Assembly: GCA_023417065.1 (NCBI GenBank)
Contig: JAEZGH010000146.1
Coordinates: 1 to 40,476 of the forward strand
Source: Bacteroidota bacterium
GTDB taxonomy: Bacteria > Bacteroidota > Bacteroidia > Cytophagales > Cyclobacteriaceae
Reading direction: 5' to 3'
Length of the DNA: 40,476 bases
Shown piece by piece: positions 19,001-27,961 of the stretch (its first letter is position 1; every line of letters starts with the position of its first letter). The notes beneath the pieces are model-generated. The model was not told the DNA's origin and did not search any database. It saw only the letters and a list, made by a program, of their open reading frames with translations. The translations under genes and the position numbers were made by a program.

Positions 19001-20323
19001 CGCCTGGTTCACGGCGACGATGACACCATCTTTGTCGAGCAGGGCGATCTGCGCCGGTAGTGAATCAAGGATAGCACTTTGGCGTTCCGCTGCAACTTCA
19101 AGTTCCTGATAGCTCTTAAGCAAGTCGGCCTCGTATTGTTTCAACGCTGTAATATCGACCAGCACCCCACGGCTTTCTATCGGCACTCCTTCATCATCGT
19201 ACACGAAATAACTCCGCCTTTCCACCCAGATAATGTTGCCGCTGCGAGGATCGCGGATTCGGAACTGGATGTCCTGCTTTACGCCGGATTTACCATTTTG
19301 AATTGCTTCCAATATGACGTCGCGGTCTGCGGGGTGTACGAACCTCAGGGCGCTGCTGACCGTAGATTCGAAATTCACTGAATACCCAAGAATCCCCTCA
19401 CGACGGGACGACACGTGAATGCTGCCTTTCTGATAGTTGACATCAACCATGATCATTCCACCGGAGCTCGCTGCGAGATCCAGCCTTCTGCTGTTATCTT
19501 CCAGCAGCGACGTGATACGTTTCTGATCAGTCACGTCGCGAACTACAACATATATAAGCTTTTCTTCATTGAACGTTACTTCATTCAATGAAATACTAAC
19601 ATCGATGAGTGTTCCATCCTTGGTGCGATGTCTCCAGCCTTCGGCGACGGCAAGATAGTCGCAGGTACCTCTCTTGCGGACAAGCTCATCCAGACGGGGC
19701 AAGTCCTCCGGGGCCCTGAAATCGCGGATTGTCCTCGCCAGAAACTCCTCTCGCGTGTAGCCATAGTGTCGTATTGCGGCTTCATTCACCATAACAATCT
19801 GGAGCGTATCCGGGCGGAACAACCACGCCGGCAGCGGATTATTCTGAAACAACGTTTCATAGTTATCCTGACTGGCGCGCAATGCTGCCGAAACCCGTCG
19901 GCGCTCAATGGAGAACAGCAGCGCCTGCTCAAGCCGCACAGCATCATAGCTCCCCTTCACAAGGTAATCCTGCGCGCCATTCCGTAGCGCCTCGCGGATA
20001 AGTGCCTGATCCGACTCCGCAGAAATAACGATTACGGGACGGCTACCGGCCACGGGCAGCAGCGTTTTCAGGGATTCAATCCCTTCACAGTCCGGCAGAT
20101 TCAGATCTACAAAGACCGCGTTTATCCCCTTTGCCCCATTCAAAGTGCGTAGGCCCTCCTCCATCGAGTGTGATATGAGGAGCGTCGAACCGTTCAGTTC
20201 ACAACGGCCGAATACTGACTTAAATAGATGTGCATCGATTTCTGAATCCTCGATAAGCAGGATGGTCAGCGGCTGGTTTGGCTGAATGGATACGGCACTG
20301 GCGAAGGGATCAATGAACTGCAT
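16061..20323 (-). CDS. Large sensor kinase: REC - eight PAS - HisKA - HATPase
   Basis: A cytosolic 1420-residue kinase with no membrane segment. Residues 18-142 form a receiver domain with acidic pair Glu25/Asp26, phospho-acceptor Asp73 (VFVDLNLP) and Lys123. Eight PAS/PAC units follow at about 152-270, 280-397, 410-530, 540-655, 660-780, 790-910, 918-1035 and 1042-1165. Several end in the PAC sequence (VVVRDVTDQK, VVGVVQDITERK, AGFSRNITESK). A coiled linker leads to HisKA with phospho-acceptor His1205 (ASHEFRTPLS). The HATPase has its N box (NIFTNLLSNAIKF), G1 (DNGIGI) and G2 (GTGLGLSIVK). Signals are probably soluble or redox/ligand cues. The N-terminal REC suggests it is itself regulated by another kinase. 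A single-domain receiver lies upstream on the same strand. Confidence 0.94.
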   Translation of the reverse strand: MQFIDPFASAVSIQPNQPLTILLIEDSEIDAHLFKSVFGRCELNGSTLLISHSMEEGLRTLNGAKGINAVFVDLNLPDCEGIESLKTLLPVAGSRPVIVISAESDQALIREALRNGAQDYLVKGSYDAVRLEQALLFSIERRRVSAALRASQDNYETLFQNNPLPAWLFRPDTLQIVMVNEAAIRHYGYTREEFLARTIRDFRAPEDLPRLDELVRKRGTCDYLAVAEGWRHRTKDGTLIDVSISLNEVTFNEEKLIYVVVRDVTDQKRITSLLEDNSRRLDLAASSGGMIMVDVNYQKGSIHVSSRREGILGYSVNFESTVSSALRFVHPADRDVILEAIQNGKSGVKQDIQFRIRDPRSGNIIWVERRSYFVYDDEGVPIESRGVLVDITALKQYEADLLKSYQELEVAAERQSAILDSLPAQIALLDKDGVIVAVNQAWRVSADGIGQSEAWIGKSYFATAPCGADALHVHAGTRAVLRGETKRFEAEYPCETTGGWVKTVVCPIASADKGGAVIMYMDITAQKNVEHDLLQSRANLLSIFESTEDSYVLIDTEYRILALNRPARKEFPYFAQPNAIGKSVLSFMVEERKKPFQDALDVVFNERKATQYVVVYNFQPGVPSKYYQITVSPVLSDGRFLGYTICVHDITSHKEIEQTLADREQRFRALIENSGDMFTITDSQQRIVYASPNIEKILRYPLSEISGKPFYELIHPDDRPYYNFVVEQASRNKGTLFHKSNRMLTRDGQERWIEGSIIDLEHIPSVGGIVTNFRDITEKVNTQRELDHNRYILDKANEVTRIGYWVLDLKPGERALSWSPQLFTIFGLHDVAFAGEPDSFDAVVHPEDKTERDAALTKALRENVGYSVDYRVVRPDKQLMWVHEQAEVFFEKDRAAFVVGVVQDITERKVNDQKIRESKHNLDALINNTSDFMWSCDEKLRLISGNKAFHARMRERYGIDLREGDSVIVPDGVHPAMEAWNKAYETALSGKQAVFETHVERSRGPEYFLNTLNPILDNGKVVGVAGFSRNITESKKFENHIKAINERYEILSKATNDAVWDFDMKADTITWNHGLASIYGYDRDSDQRQTSFQWWRSMVHPDDLNFVVASLERSFAKKEQLWTRSYRFRCANGNYRYALDRGFIIYEGDKPVRMIGAQQDVHELTEYRMNLEQKVIARTIELQEALEKEKQLSEMKSRFVSIASHEFRTPLSTIQFATDFLARYKYKLGEPDIDRKLASISAQVKHMLFLLDDVLTVSKGDSGKIKVNVKPMNLREFLSELAKNIEEGAKSGHEIRLHFQLGNDIVTSDEKLLTNIFTNLLSNAIKFSPDQKTVELTCVQRDGRLIIEVADNGIGINEKERDLIFEPFSRGADVGAISGTGLGLSIVKTAVKLLQGTIELTSTEKFKTVFRVVIPLSLAE

Positions 20324-20564
20324 TTAACTACGTAATTTCCTATATCAGTCCTGCCTCGTTAGGCTGTTTCGGCAGATGCGACACATTTATTCCAATGCGT
20401 ACGGCGGTCAAATCTACGACGGAAAAAATCCCTCGTAATTCTGCAATAGTCATAGGAGAACATGATAATTGTCAGTTTCGGTTTCGAACTGTCGGGCAAA
20501 GTACGGGATTTCATCGCCAAAGCATGCGGCCAACACAAAAAGTGGCAGGATGACCTGCATGGCT

Positions 20565-20969
20565 TTAGCAGGACATCGTCTTGGGAGAATCGCGCGTGAC
20601 GGAATGGGAATTCATGACGCCGCTGACGGTATTGATGAGGTCGTCGGCCTCACACGGTTTTCGAAGCAGCTTGCTGACGTGAAGGCCATTCAACTTCACA
20701 CCGGATTCCTCGTCGCTTTTCGCCGTTAACACGATAACCGGAAGGTGTTGTAATTCCCGCTCACCACGGATGTAACGGATCAATTCAAATCCATCCATCT
20801 CCGGCATCAAAAGGTCAGTGATTAATAAATCGGGCATAGACCCGGTTAGCTTTGAAAGGGCAGCCAGGCCGTTTTCTGCAACCGTGACGTTGTAACCTTC
20901 CATGCGGAGCAGGTCGGCAACTTGTTCCGCGAGTGCGGAAGTATCTTCAACAAGAAGGATGGAATTCAT
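20565..20969 (-). CDS. Single-domain response regulator
   Basis: A 134-residue receiver without an output domain. Key residues are Glu8/Asp9, phospho-acceptor Asp52 (LITDLLMPEMDG), Thr82 (VIVLTAKS) and Lys104 (LLRKP). The segment between Thr82 and Lys104 lacks the usual GADDY pattern (VKLNGLHVSKLL instead), and there is a short polar tail. It is on the same strand as the giant kinase and 241 bp upstream of it, so the two may share a pathway, either as phosphate donor to the kinase's REC domain or as its target. That link is inferred from position only. Confidence 0.88.
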   Translation of the reverse strand: MNSILLVEDTSALAEQVADLLRMEGYNVTVAENGLAALSKLTGSMPDLLITDLLMPEMDGFELIRYIRGERELQHLPVIVLTAKSDEESGVKLNGLHVSKLLRKPCEADDLINTVSGVMNSHSVTRDSPKTMSC

Positions 20970-21149
20970 TTACGACGGTACGCCTATCAGGAGTTTGATA
21001 AATGCAATCGATTCCTATGCCCCGGAAATCCGTCTCTTAATCACACCCGAACGGGAGTCTGCCCCCCTAACCTTAACCACTGTACGCCACACCAATCAAC
21101 TCTATGATCCTTGCGTTTCGTCCATAGCCAGACTTTCCCGTCGGTATGA

Positions 21150-21335
21150 TTATGCCTTTAAATCTCTGGCGGTGGTGCGAGAAAGGCGTGATTTTGTCTC
21201 AAACCAGTTTATCGTATCGATCACCAGAGAAAATAATATCAGTATTACAAAAGCGAACAGGATAGCAACCGGAGCTAAAACGCCATGTGTGGGAATTTTC
21301 TGTCCGCGATATCCAAGAGAAAACCTTGTAAACAT
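21150..21335 (-). CDS. Possible small single-pass membrane protein
   Basis: A 61-residue reading frame with a polar start (MFTRFSLGYRGQKIPTHG), one long hydrophobic stretch (about residues 19-42, VLAPVAILFAFVILILFSLVI) and a basic tail. This positive-polar/hydrophobic/positive layout is what a small inner-membrane protein would show, and such a clean hydrophobic segment is uncommon in spurious frames. No family recognised. It sits alone in a 660-bp gap and could be chance. Confidence 0.4.
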   Translation of the reverse strand: MFTRFSLGYRGQKIPTHGVLAPVAILFAFVILILFSLVIDTINWFETKSRLSRTTARDLKA

Positions 21336-21645
21336 GATTCAAAAGTAGGGCGCCGGGCCAACTCAGGGAATCAGTAAAACCCTGATTTTTCCCTGAATGT
21401 TAAAAGGTGCAAAAACCCTGATGACGTATGCACGATTCCGTGAGGGGAACGTGAGGGGAAATAGAATATACAACACTATCGGACTTTCCACATACATTTT
21501 AGTAATAAACTGGAAGAACTAACAACTTCTTAGCAAATGGTTACACACCTGAAGAAAACATAGCCGGCATCACCTGTACATGGTCGCTACGTTTCATCCC
21601 CTAATATTGTAACTTAAAGGGGATGCCGCCCGCATGCCCCCAATT
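21336..21645. other. Intergenic region upstream of the secreted esterase
   Basis: No gene is evident in this stretch. It contains an imperfect inverted repeat (CAGGGAATCAG at 21364-21374; CTGA, five T, then CCCTG at 21382-21395) and an 11-bp tandem duplication (CGTGAGGGGAA at 21439-21449 and 21450-21460). A further CCCTGAT copy lies at about 21417-21423. These could be regulatory or simple intergenic repeats; no clear -7 element was found. Confidence 0.5.
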
Positions 21646-23829
21646 ATGAAAACCGTATGGTGTATTATCCTGGTTGGTTTTCTGCCACCAACGCTGTCAG
21701 CGCAGCAGAAAGCTTATGTTAGCCCCGCCGGAACGAAGTTTTTGCTCTATACTCCGCCCTCGTATGCCAACTCAATGGATGAATATCCGCTTCTCATTTC
21801 CCTGCATGGCAAAGGTGAATGGGGCGACGATCTCACGAAGCTGACCTCCGCCAACGCTACAGGCATGCCGTCCCGGCTGATCCACAACAATCACTGGCCA
21901 CAGAGCTACAACTTCATCGTACTAACACCACAGTACAATCCACCCGATCCGAATACACCGAATCCTGTCTGGCCCGCGGACCACATCGACGAGGTGGTGA
22001 ATTATGTATTTTCTCAGTGGCGCATCATGAAGCAGCGCGTCTACGTCACCGGACTGAGCCTGGGAGCCAATGCCACATGGAATTATGCAGCCGCCTACCC
22101 GGAAAAGGTAGCTGCTGTCGTCCCCATCTCCGGCCGTGCAGATTTTACAAAGGCATGCTTCGTGAAAGACATTCCTGCATGGGTATTCCACGGTGACGGC
22201 GACGTAACGGCAACGCCCGCGTATTCGCGCGATATGATCCAGGCAATTGACAACTGCTCTCCAGCCGGATCCTTCAACAGACAATTCAATATGCTCTACA
22301 CGCGGAATCACGATGGCTGGAACGAAATCTACAACGGTTCTTCAGGATATAGGATTTTCGACTGGCTGCTGAAACACGCCAGGGATGACAAGACCAATCA
22401 TTCACCCTACGTCGAGGCCGGACCTGACCTCAATGTGGGAACTGAAGCCGGTAACGTCACCATTACAGGCGATGCCTTTGACTCGGACGGAAGAATATCT
22501 TCGATTTCCTGGAAGCAAACGCAGGGCGTGGCGCTTGCGTTAAGTAATGCAAACACGCTTACTCCTACCGTTGGCAATCTGCAACCCGGCACGTACGAAT
22601 TTGAACTTACCATTACAGATGATGACGACGCCTCAGTATCCGACCGGATGATATTGAACGTATACAGTGAGGCCTCCTTACCGCGCGTTTCCGAACTCAC
22701 GCTGATAGACGGTGCCACCGGTCGCGACCTCCTGACACTGACAGACGGGATAACTATCAACAAGGAACAGCTGCAGACCAGTCAGTTTAACATCCGGGCG
22801 CAGGCATCTGAAGACACCCGAAGTGTTCGCTTTAGTGTTAACACATATCGCAATGCGCGCACCGTCAATTCGCCGAATTCTTATTTGATCAAGCCTCAAA
22901 GCAATACACTGCCTGAATGGGAAATCGGCGTTGGAAGATGGGTTATCTGCGCTACGCCTTTCACCGCTGCTGGTGGCGGCGGAACACGAGGTATTTCGCG
23001 GTGTGTGAGTCTCGAAGTTATTGAAGGGACACCTGCGCCCGGATGCGACGGCGCAGGCCTTGTATACCGCGAAGTCTGGCCCGGAGTACCTGGCAAATAC
23101 GTAACCGATATTCCCCGCAGCACGCCACCTTCGTTCCAAAGCCCGTTATATCTCCTTGAAGGTCCAACCGGTGAAACCGGCGCTGGTGATAATTATGCAG
23201 CCCGAATCCGCGGGTACTTGTGCCCTCCGGCAACCGGAATGTACCAGTTCTGGATTGCGAGTGACGAACAAAGTGAATTATGGCTCAGCAAAGATGATTC
23301 TCCTGCAAAAAAAGTGAGGGTTGCTTATATCAACGATTTTACCAACCCACGTGAATGGAGCAAATACGAATCGCAGATATCACCGCCGATACAGCTTTCA
23401 GCAGGTACGCGATATTATTTCGAGGTGCTTCACAAAGAATCCGCTCTTGCTGACCACGTAGCCGTAGGATGGCAACTCCCCGATGGTGCAATGGAAAGAC
23501 CTATCCCGGCAATGCGGCTGATCCCTTTCAAAGTAACACCATCACCTAAACAGCCCCGTCTTACCAGCGATGCATTTATCATCTATCCTAATCCAATAAG
23601 AGGGACGGGTGACCGTCTGAAACTGCGTGGTCCTGAAGGTCAGAGCACGCGATTTGTCGGCGCGCTCGTCATAGGTTCAACCGGACAAACTGTTAAGGAA
23701 ATTGCGCTCGACTGCGCGTCACCATGCAATGATGCAGCGCTCGAATTCCACGACCTCCCTGCAGGCATTTACACTATACACGTTCTCACCGAAGAAGGTA
23801 GAGTTTCAAAACGGTTTGTGATCCGATAA
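21646..23829 (+). CDS. T9SS-secreted esterase/PHB-depolymerase-like protein with PKD-like and PA14 domains
   Basis: The start at 21646 gives a clean Sec signal (MKTVWCIILVGFLPP, cleavage near LSA); the frame opens 12 bp earlier. In the numbering of that longer frame, an alpha/beta hydrolase fills about 25-250. The nucleophile is Ser142 in GLSLG, Asp188 or Asp190 (HGDGDVT) is the likely acid, and His226 (RNHDGW) the likely base. A PKD/cadherin-like beta domain spans about 258-345 (GDAFDSDGRISSISWKQ). A PA14-type domain spans about 473-632, which in other proteins binds sugars. Residues 645-731 form a type IX sorting domain (FIIYPNPI at the start, GIYTIHVLTEEGRVSKRFVI at the end). The product should be secreted or surface-anchored and may cleave esters in a polysaccharide or polyester. 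It is monocistronic. Confidence 0.88.
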   Translation: MKTVWCIILVGFLPPTLSAQQKAYVSPAGTKFLLYTPPSYANSMDEYPLLISLHGKGEWGDDLTKLTSANATGMPSRLIHNNHWPQSYNFIVLTPQYNPPDPNTPNPVWPADHIDEVVNYVFSQWRIMKQRVYVTGLSLGANATWNYAAAYPEKVAAVVPISGRADFTKACFVKDIPAWVFHGDGDVTATPAYSRDMIQAIDNCSPAGSFNRQFNMLYTRNHDGWNEIYNGSSGYRIFDWLLKHARDDKTNHSPYVEAGPDLNVGTEAGNVTITGDAFDSDGRISSISWKQTQGVALALSNANTLTPTVGNLQPGTYEFELTITDDDDASVSDRMILNVYSEASLPRVSELTLIDGATGRDLLTLTDGITINKEQLQTSQFNIRAQASEDTRSVRFSVNTYRNARTVNSPNSYLIKPQSNTLPEWEIGVGRWVICATPFTAAGGGGTRGISRCVSLEVIEGTPAPGCDGAGLVYREVWPGVPGKYVTDIPRSTPPSFQSPLYLLEGPTGETGAGDNYAARIRGYLCPPATGMYQFWIASDEQSELWLSKDDSPAKKVRVAYINDFTNPREWSKYESQISPPIQLSAGTRYYFEVLHKESALADHVAVGWQLPDGAMERPIPAMRLIPFKVTPSPKQPRLTSDAFIIYPNPIRGTGDRLKLRGPEGQSTRFVGALVIGSTGQTVKEIALDCASPCNDAALEFHDLPAGIYTIHVLTEEGRVSKRFVIR

Positions 23830-23905
23830 GCGCCGCCAATTTTATTCGCGGCAAGGTTTGAATTCGGCTGTTCCGTTTATACATTTCGTGTTTTAACGGA
23901 CAGAC

Positions 23906-24835
23906 ATGAAGAGAAAAAACATTGCTATAATAGGCACCGGTGGCGTAGGCGGATATTTCGCATGCAAATTCCTGAAGAACGCAGCGGCCCAGTCAAGTGT
24001 AACGCTGATCGCACGCGGTGCACACTACGAGCAAATACGCACCCATGGGTTGCAGCTGGTTTCCCCTGAGAGCGATGGCGCACCTCTCCATCCCGATGGT
24101 GTGTTCAAGACCATCAATCAAATGGCGACGCCTGATATCGTGCTGATATGCGTTAAGGATTACGATTTGGACGGTGTTCTTCAGTCGCTTCGGGAACGTA
24201 TACATGAGCAGACCGTCCTCCTGCCGCTGATGAATGGCGTGGATATCTTTTCAAAAGTAAAATCAGTTTTCCCTGAGCATCAGGTGTTGCCGGCATGCGT
24301 TTATGTAGCGTCACACCTTAAAGGTCCCGGAGTCGTCGAACACAAGGGTAAACCCGGTATCATTATCGCGGGAGAAGACCCCGCCTTCAGCAAGGCAGAT
24401 CACGAATGGATTTCACAGCTCTTCGTCACCGCCGGCATCAACTTCACGCTGAAGCCCGACGCGTGGGAGGAAATCCGCACCAAGTTTCTCTTTATTGCAG
24501 CCTTCGGACTCGTAACCGCGCGCTTCAATAAATCTATCGGAAACGTACGTGAAGATACTACGCTGCGTCAAACCGCACGTGACCTTCTGCAGGAATACGC
24601 ATCGATCTTGTTTGGCTCTGACAACATCGAACGCCGGGTTGAAAATGCCTTCGAACGCGCTGCGACCTTTCCATACGACACACCGACGTCGCTGCAACTG
24701 GACGTTCACAGTGGCAAGGGTCCTGAGAAAAATGAGCTTGACTTATACCTGCGCCCTGTCATCGATGCTGGATTCCATGAAAACTCCATTGCATATCGAC
24801 TTGCGGCTGAAATTCGGGCAGGTCTGACAGCGTAG
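23906..24835 (+). CDS. Ketopantoate reductase family (PanE/ApbA-like) oxidoreductase
   Basis: A 309-residue cytosolic NADPH-dependent reductase of the 2-dehydropantoate 2-reductase family. The N-terminal Rossmann motif is GTGGVGG (residues 10-16), followed by the ICVKDYDLDGVL segment and the family stretch LPLMNGVDI. The C-terminal helical domain carries WEEIRTKFLFIAAFG, where the conserved lysine is expected, and the late motif TPTSLQLDVHSGKGPEKNEL. The last motif is typical (usual form SMLQDL..G...E.D). True PanE makes pantoate for coenzyme A; many paralogues act on other 2-oxo acids, so the exact substrate is open. It starts 76 bp after the esterase gene, with no sign of functional linkage. 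Confidence 0.88.
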   Translation: MKRKNIAIIGTGGVGGYFACKFLKNAAAQSSVTLIARGAHYEQIRTHGLQLVSPESDGAPLHPDGVFKTINQMATPDIVLICVKDYDLDGVLQSLRERIHEQTVLLPLMNGVDIFSKVKSVFPEHQVLPACVYVASHLKGPGVVEHKGKPGIIIAGEDPAFSKADHEWISQLFVTAGINFTLKPDAWEEIRTKFLFIAAFGLVTARFNKSIGNVREDTTLRQTARDLLQEYASILFGSDNIERRVENAFERAATFPYDTPTSLQLDVHSGKGPEKNELDLYLRPVIDAGFHENSIAYRLAAEIRAGLTA

Positions 24836-24866
24836 AATCATGATTCAGTCAACATCCGGACCACCA

Positions 24867-25266
24867 CTACTTCATATGTTCAGGTAATACAACACCATTG
24901 GCAAAGACTTTGGAATTGGATAACTTAAGCACAGATTTCTCGGTTACCCCGAAATAAGGTTCTGCCAGTGCCCGGAACCAGAGGGTTTAGAAATATCCGG
25001 TATTCGTCGATCAAACCATACTTCATAAGCGGAGACAGGAATGAACCGCTACCGGGAATCAGCATTGATCTCCTCTCCCTGAGTCTTTTAATTTCAGAAA
25101 TCGATTCAGCTTCGTTTTGTACTGGTGATGCCTCGGAATTCCATATCGGTGCCGATTGTCATCTGCTTGCCTATGAACCTATCTGCCTTTGTCAGGTTAC
25201 TGGCCGATTGGGGCCACTGAAACAGCAATCGAGCGTCATCAATTCAAACGCAGTAATTTTATTCAT
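24867..25266 (-). pseudogene. Decayed DHFR/RibD C-terminal family gene
   Basis: Minus-strand fragments in different frames line up in order with the DHFR-like (RibD_C) family. From the ATG at 25266 the sequence reads MNKITAFELMTLDCCFSGPN, the family's usual opening, and soon meets a stop. A later frame gives EIKRLRE, then a short gap, then IPGSGSFLSPLMKYGLIDEY and RIFLNPLVPGTGRTLFRG. A further shift gives VTEKSVLKLSNSKVFANGVVL and a stop at 24867-24869. The intact family has about 180 residues; here about 130 codons remain, so a central block is missing. At least two frame changes and several stops mean no functional product. It lies between the reductase gene and a frameshifted permease, in a locally eroded stretch. 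Confidence 0.8.
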
Positions 25267-25288
25267 TTGTAAAAATCACTCTTTTATG

Positions 25289-27708
25289 TCACTCATACTT
25301 CAGTGAATCCACAGGGTTGGCAAGAGCCGTTTTCCAGGAATGAAACGCCACTGTGACAAATGCGGCCACCAGCGCAAGCAGTCCTGCGAGTGGGAACGTT
25401 GCATAGTTAAGATTCGTCTGATAGGCAAAATTCCCCAGCCATTTATCCATAATGAAATACGCGGGTACCACAACGACCACGGAAGCAATGATCACCAGAT
25501 ACATCACATCCTTAAACAGCAGATAGATAATGCGTGGCGTACTCGCCCCATGAACCTTGCGGATACCGATCTCCTTTGTTCGCTGAGCCGCGTTGAATGC
25601 CGATAATCCCAGCAATCCGAGAAGCGAAATAAACACACACACATAGGTGAGCACCGACAACAGGCGATACTGAATTTCATCCGCGCTGTATTGTTCATTG
25701 AACCTCGTGTCGAGAAAGAAGTACTCGAAAGGGTGATTTGGATCCCAGCCAGTCCATTTTTCACGCACCCAGTCAAGCGTGCGCGGCAGATTCGCTCCAG
25801 CCATTTTCAGATGGAGAAACCCTCCCTCCTCCCGCGACTTCACGAGCAGAAGTGGTTCAATCGCATTGTGAAGCGAACTGAAGTTGAAATCCTTTACAAG
25901 CCCGACGATCTGACCATCAGTCGTTCCGTGAAACCATTTCACGCGTTTGCCAATTGGATCGTCGCCCCAGCCCATCAGTTTCGCCGCAGCTTCATTACAA
26001 ATAAAAACATTATCTACATCGGTGTTCGGTCCCTCCTGAAAGGCACGCCCTTTGAGAAGTTCGATACCCATCGTTTCAAGATATTCGTCACCGATAGCAA
26101 TCATATTAAAGGCCTGTTGCTTCATGCCATCTTCGCCTTCTGCCCACATCACCGGACTACCCACGCCCATACCCATTACGTTATACGATGTCGCCGCTGC
26201 TTTAATACTGTTGTGCTGCAGCAATTCGTTTTTAACTGATGTGATTTGATTTCGGACGAGCGTATCCTGTATCGGAATGATCAACACATTCTCTTTGTCA
26301 AATCCAAGGTCCTGATTGCGAACGAAGTCGATTTGCTGCTGCATGAAGACGGTACACACGACCACGAAAATGGAAATGGCAAACTGAACACCGATCAGGA
26401 CCTTGCGCAGGGTCAGTCCGGATTTCTTGTTGCGATACAGTCCTTTGAGGGCCGTAAGCGTAGGAATAAAAGGCATCACCGCCGCGGGATAAATGCCGGA
26501 GACTAAACCGATCAAGACAGCAATCCCAAAGGAACCCAATAGCAGTGCCGGATTGCGCAGGAAATCAGCCGAGACTTCTCTTCCAATCAGCTGACTGAAT
26601 GCGGGTAACTTAACGACGACTGAAACGACAACAACTGCAACCAGTAACGAAACCAGGGCGAGGAAAACAGATTCGCCGAGAAACGTCAGGACTAATGCAC
26701 GTTTTCCCGAACCCAGCGTTTTCTTCATGGCAATTTCACCGGCGCGCTTCATTGACTTTGCCGTGGCCAGATTCATGTAGTTGATGCACGCCAGGAGCAT
26801 GATAAAGATACCGACTCCGGTGAATGCGTACACATAGGAAATATCGCCAACAGGCTCATCACCATCAAGGTCTGATCCAAAATGTATGGAAGCCAAAGGA
26901 TGGAGTATAGCGGTATACTTACCTCCTACCTGATCGCCAAATGATTTGAAGTACTTGTCATATATCGCAGGAAACTTTTCGTAAAAGCGCTGCGGATCAT
27001 AATCATCCGGCATCAGCAGGTACGTATAGACGTCAGGATTCCAGAACGCCTCCGACTTAACAATTCCGCCATCCTCAAGTACCCAGTCGCGGGTGCGGCT
27101 CAGACCTGACAGCAGAATGTCAAACTTCAGGTGGGTGTTTTTTGGAAGGTCTTCGATCACTCCCGTGACCTTCCACAGTTCATCGCCAATGGTCAGCGCC
27201 TTATTCAGGGGATCTTCATCACCGAAATAACGTCGTGCAGTCGACTGCGTAATCACAACGGAGTTCACCTGATCAAGAGCCGTGTTCTTATCACCTGCGA
27301 TGAAGTTATGGTCAAATACATCGAAATAGTGGAGTCGGTGCGGACCACATCTTCTTCATAGAACGCAATATCGTCGCCGTCGCGTTCGTAACGAACCAAC
27401 ACATGATCCCAGGAATTGGCTCTCGTCACAGCCATGACTTCAGGAAACTCGTTCTTCAGCACATCACCCAGTTCGCGCGCAGAACGTGCAACGCGAATGT
27501 CAACTCCTGTTGCCTGAAGATGCCCACTCAGACGATAGATGCGTTCGTGATTTTTATAATGCTTATCGTAAGTCAGGTCGTGCTGAAGGATGAGCAACAG
27601 AATAATACTGACGGTGATGCCGAGCGCAAGACCAAGTATATTCAGGATGGAAAAGAACTTATCCTTGAGGAAAACCCGGACAAAGAATTTAAGGTGGGTT
27701 TGAAACAT
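25289..27708 (-). pseudogene. MacB/FtsX-type ABC transporter permease, split by a one-base deletion
   Basis: Two overlapping frames make one protein of about 806 residues. The first begins at 27708 (MFQTHLKFFVRVFLKDKFF), contains the first membrane helix (FSILNILGLALGITVSIILL) and a MacB periplasmic part, and fails after VVRTDST. The second resumes as YFDVFDHNFIAGDKN and continues with FtsX domains (NYMNLATAKSMKRAGEIAMKKTLGS and, near the end, FNAAQRTKEIGIRKVHGAS). Restoring one base near 27327/27328 rejoins them (DSTYFDVF). The second frame alone could start at a GTG at 27268 but would lack the first helix. Intact members export lipoproteins, peptides or drugs, or act as mechanotransmitters with an ATPase; no ATPase gene is adjacent. 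A sequencing error is possible, though the site is not a long homopolymer. Confidence 0.87.
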
Positions 27709-27961
27709 GGCGAGGAATTTAGGTGACTGGTCGGCAGCCAGAACAATGCCAACGCCAAAATCCACTACTACAGTGCGATTCGACCTGCTTGACCTCCATA
27801 ACCCTGCACGAAAATGAACAATAGCGTTCGAATTTAGTGGACAGCTTCGTTGCCGGTTGGTATTGATATTGCAACACTCGCCGACCTGTCGCAGACAAAT
27901 ACTCCGGGGCATTGATTCTTATGGATGAGACCGCTAACTTTTCAGAGATAACCAATTTTCG

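Noticed and set aside
20902..21348. A 148-codon plus-strand frame antisense to the response regulator and small membrane frame
   Set aside because: Composition and lack of any motif look non-coding, and its first part overlaps a clear receiver gene in antisense.
24968..25306. A 112-codon plus-strand frame between the reductase and permease genes
   Set aside because: The opposite strand carries recognisable DHFR-family pseudogene fragments, so this frame is a shadow of the decayed gene.
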